From Cristatella mucedo (taxonomy: Eukaryota; Bryozoa; Phylactolaemata; Cristatellidae), in contig WPIO01000018.1 in assembly GCA_009760855.2 (NCBI GenBank), positions 1,954,001-2,018,000 of the forward strand: a stretch of DNA of 64,000 nucleotides, given 5' to 3'. Of this stretch, positions 61,524-64,000 are shown piece after piece; position 1 is the stretch's first letter; the number at the start of each line of letters is the position of its first letter. The notes below the pieces were generated by a model. That model did no database searches. It saw only the letters and a list, made by a program, of their open reading frames with translations, and was not told where the DNA came from. Position numbers and translations under genes: made by a program.

Positions 61524-61720
61524 TCGGTACCAGCGTTCAATTATTGTCGTTCAAAAAGCAGCCACACAAGCACGCTTCAGTGCTGACGGCTAGTGTCTCC
61601 TGCACGCGCCACGATCGCTTCGCTTGCACGGGTACGCTAGCCTCTTGGGTCTAATGGCGTCGACTTGACATCGAGGGGAATTCGAAACCGTGGCACGAAT
61701 TCCGGATTGACGAGCTTCAT

Positions 61721-62056
61721 TTAACTTTGGCTGCGGCGCCCTTCAAAAAAGCCGCGATAGCTAGAAATTCTCGGAAAATTCAACGGCGGAAAGTTACGCC
61801 GACATGCCCCCGCTCCAACTTTTCGTTCGCCTAAATGGCGCTTGCGACCTCGGAACCAAAGTTCCGCTGGTGACGGCAGAGCAATGAGGATTTGCGAGCT
61901 ATTAGGAAAGTGCTCGGGGTTATAATAGTCGAAATTGCTCACTCGTGCCTGTTGAGAAAGAGTGGCGCCAACGCTCGGCAAAACTATAGCAAATTCAAGC
62001 AAGAGGTCCATTTGGTCCGGCCGGGCTAATTTGCTGGCAGACATCCTTAGATCGAG
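61721..62056 (-). CDS. candidate coding exon, unidentified
   Basis: A good acceptor (TTTTTTGTTTTAG) is followed 12 bases later by ATG at 62044-62042 and 107 open codons, including MDLLLEFAIVLPSVGATL and NFDYYNPEHFPNSSQ. Residue composition looks protein-like rather than low-complexity. An internal CGA|GTGAGC could be a donor. No partner exon is assigned and no family is recognised. It may be a chance ORF. Confidence 0.2.
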   Translation of the reverse strand, partial: LDLRMSASKLARPDQMDLLLEFAIVLPSVGATLSQQARVSNFDYYNPEHFPNSSQILIALPSPAELWFRGRKRHLGERKVGAGACRRNFPPLNFPRISSYRGFFEGRRSQS

Positions 62057-64000
62057 CTAAAACAAAAAACGACGCAAAATCTCGCTCACTGGCTCCCAAG
62101 TCAGCTACAACTGCAACCGGGCGAAAATTCACCCATCAACCCACAACGTGCGGTCTGAAGTCTCTAAGCAGCCGCGGTCAATTAAAATATCGCCCTTGAA
62201 TGTCAACCCTCTCCCAGAGAGCAGCCTTCGCCCCAAATTTTCCGAAGACCATCCTGCCCACCTGGAAGCCCGTTACCCGCCGGTGTATTTTAGAAAATGT
62301 ATGCAAGTTTATATAATAACTTCTAATTTCTGTGAAAAGTCATTGCAATCCATGGAGCCCTTTCGCAAAACATTGAGCGCTCTAGTTGTGTGCGAAGTCT
62401 AATGCTCGCCGCTCCGAAAAAACGATCGCAGCTGCAAAGGTCAGCCATAATTCAATTGAAAGTTTTCCTATATTATAGCAAGCGCATTCTGGCCTCAGAA
62501 ACGATTAACTAAGGAAGTTTTAATGAGAACCACGCGCGTAAAAAACGATTAACTAGCGACGTCGTTTCAAGCCTCTAATAAGAGTGCGAATGCGTCAACG
62601 ACATGTGCAACATATTTTGACGAATAAGCGTCAAACATGTATAAGTAGTGAGCTTGCTAAAAGATTGCACGTGAGAAACCCGTACACACCAATGATCATA
62701 AGCTACGGAGCTGCATGTTCCTAAAGACTAACTGAGCGCTTTCACGAAGACTCCAATAAACAATCCAGCGTGGACAGACACTCAGCAAAATAGCAGTAAT
62801 TTCGCACAGCCATACAAATGAATAGCCGTTATTAAGCGAGGATGTGAGTGCCTAGAATCCCTTATCTTAGCCAGCAAATGGCTAACTCGAAATTAGCAAT
62901 GAAATAAGCCGCTTACTCAGTCAACCGGTTTACACCGATTGCACACTGATCAACTGTCCCTGTAGGCTTGTGGAATGAGCAAATTCACATCGGCGCCTCT
63001 TCCAGGCCTCCTAGCTGCTGGCCCCTTAATAATTTCTTGTGAAGTATCCGAAGACTATCTGAACATATTTCTACTTTGATTAAGTCCCTATAAACATCTA
63101 AAGATGATTCTTTATGAAGATCGTGCAGCCATAATCCTACGTTGATCGGACTTTTTGAAAAATTTGAATGTCAGAAGTCTTTGAAGCTCCATAGCCCGCC
63201 CGAGTTGAAGTTATGTAATGAACTTAAAATTTCTATTTCAAATTATAATTATGTGATGGGGAGATTAGGAACTCTGTGCATGCTAGCTTCTATACGGGTT
63301 TGAATTAGCTTACTACGAAACTTAAGATTTCGTCCTGCCAAGCCAGCAAACCCGATCCAGCACCCTGTGTCGCCAGTAAAGAGTCTTGATCTTAAAACAA
63401 TACCCCTTAAGTCGCCCCTTTTGAATATACTTGCATCGGGTAAGCTTTGCCTTCGCTACGGTATCGCTGACGCTGCCTGTCGAAGCACTGCCTGAAAGCT
63501 CTTATCATGGTTGTGAACAACGAGCGTCAGGCCGCTCCGTCCGTCCCAAGCTGCACTCTCAAACATACTCAACTTTGTAAAGGACGATAGACGGGGCGAG
63601 AGCGACAGAGACAGAGAGGGTGAGAAAGTAGTATTGTAGGGCCTAATTCAATAGAGTCGAGCAAACTTTTCGAGCACGCGATATTAATGAGGTAGGAATC
63701 TAAGCTTGGAGGGGCTTAGCTTTCTGCTAGAAGGCCATTTGCCGCCACCTGAAGTCAATGGGCAGGGTCCAAAAATGTGGAAGCGTGGGTGCTGCATGAG
63801 TTCACTGTAATCTGATGGTACACCAGCCCTTGGCTGCCTCCGACGTGGCCCGGACACTGGCCGATATTGTTCCTTTGCTAAACCGCCTATGAACAGTTGT
63901 TGGGAGTATCGTCGGGACTGGCCGGTGCAGAGGTTGGGTGTATCATTGTGACGGCCGGTGCACAGCTGTGGTCCGCCTCTGATGTGGCTTGGACATAGGC
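62057..64000. other. no gene recognised; possible tandem repeat at the right edge
   Basis: AT-rich with short ORFs. At the edge, CCTCCGACGTGGCCCGGACA near 63837 recurs as CCTCTGATGTGGCTTGGACA near 63976, and a GGCCGGTGCA-containing segment also repeats. This suggests the first copies of a diverged tandem array. Confidence 0.35.

Overview
The window is animal nuclear DNA. It holds a spliced gene whose product has the NTF2-like, RRM and RGG layout of the metazoan stress-granule protein G3BP (Rasputin). Introns run from 64 bases to about 14 kb. There are many L2/CR1-like LINE copies, tRNA-derived SINEs and very long CT/GA, TA, CA and TGAG microsatellites. I see no operons, prokaryotic signals or organelle signals. 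An invertebrate is likely, but the phylum cannot be fixed from what I see.

Minus strand, 53.3 to 29.0 kb: a G3BP orthologue with nine coding exons (505 codons plus stop). Every splice phase matches and most exons align directly to the known domain order. The 14-kb intron between coding exons 2 and 3 carries a LINE with an uninterrupted 1061-residue endonuclease/reverse-transcriptase ORF in the same orientation as the gene. A CpG-rich zone at 60.9-61.5 kb probably holds the untranslated first exon of G3BP, and just beyond it lies a divergent 68-codon plus-strand ORF.

Minus strand, 7.7 to 2.4 kb: a second spliced gene I cannot name. It is a seven-exon, 468-residue model in which all six introns have GT-AG ends and compatible phases.

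The rest is mostly repeats. LINE family A (the intact element plus about 15 fragments) ends in a nested hairpin followed by an ATT-rich tail. The same hairpin forms the tail of a tRNA-like SINE (SINE2), so the SINE is probably copied by the LINE machinery. In three LINE A copies the GA-rich inner stem of the hairpin has expanded into a long CT/GA microsatellite. LINE family B (four truncated copies) and a second tRNA-like SINE (SINE1, eight copies) are also present. At 46.3-48.4 kb three insertions are nested in one another. A GC-rich zone at 16.7-19.9 kb has a TATA box and a mixed CAG/CAA repeat but no gene I can defend.
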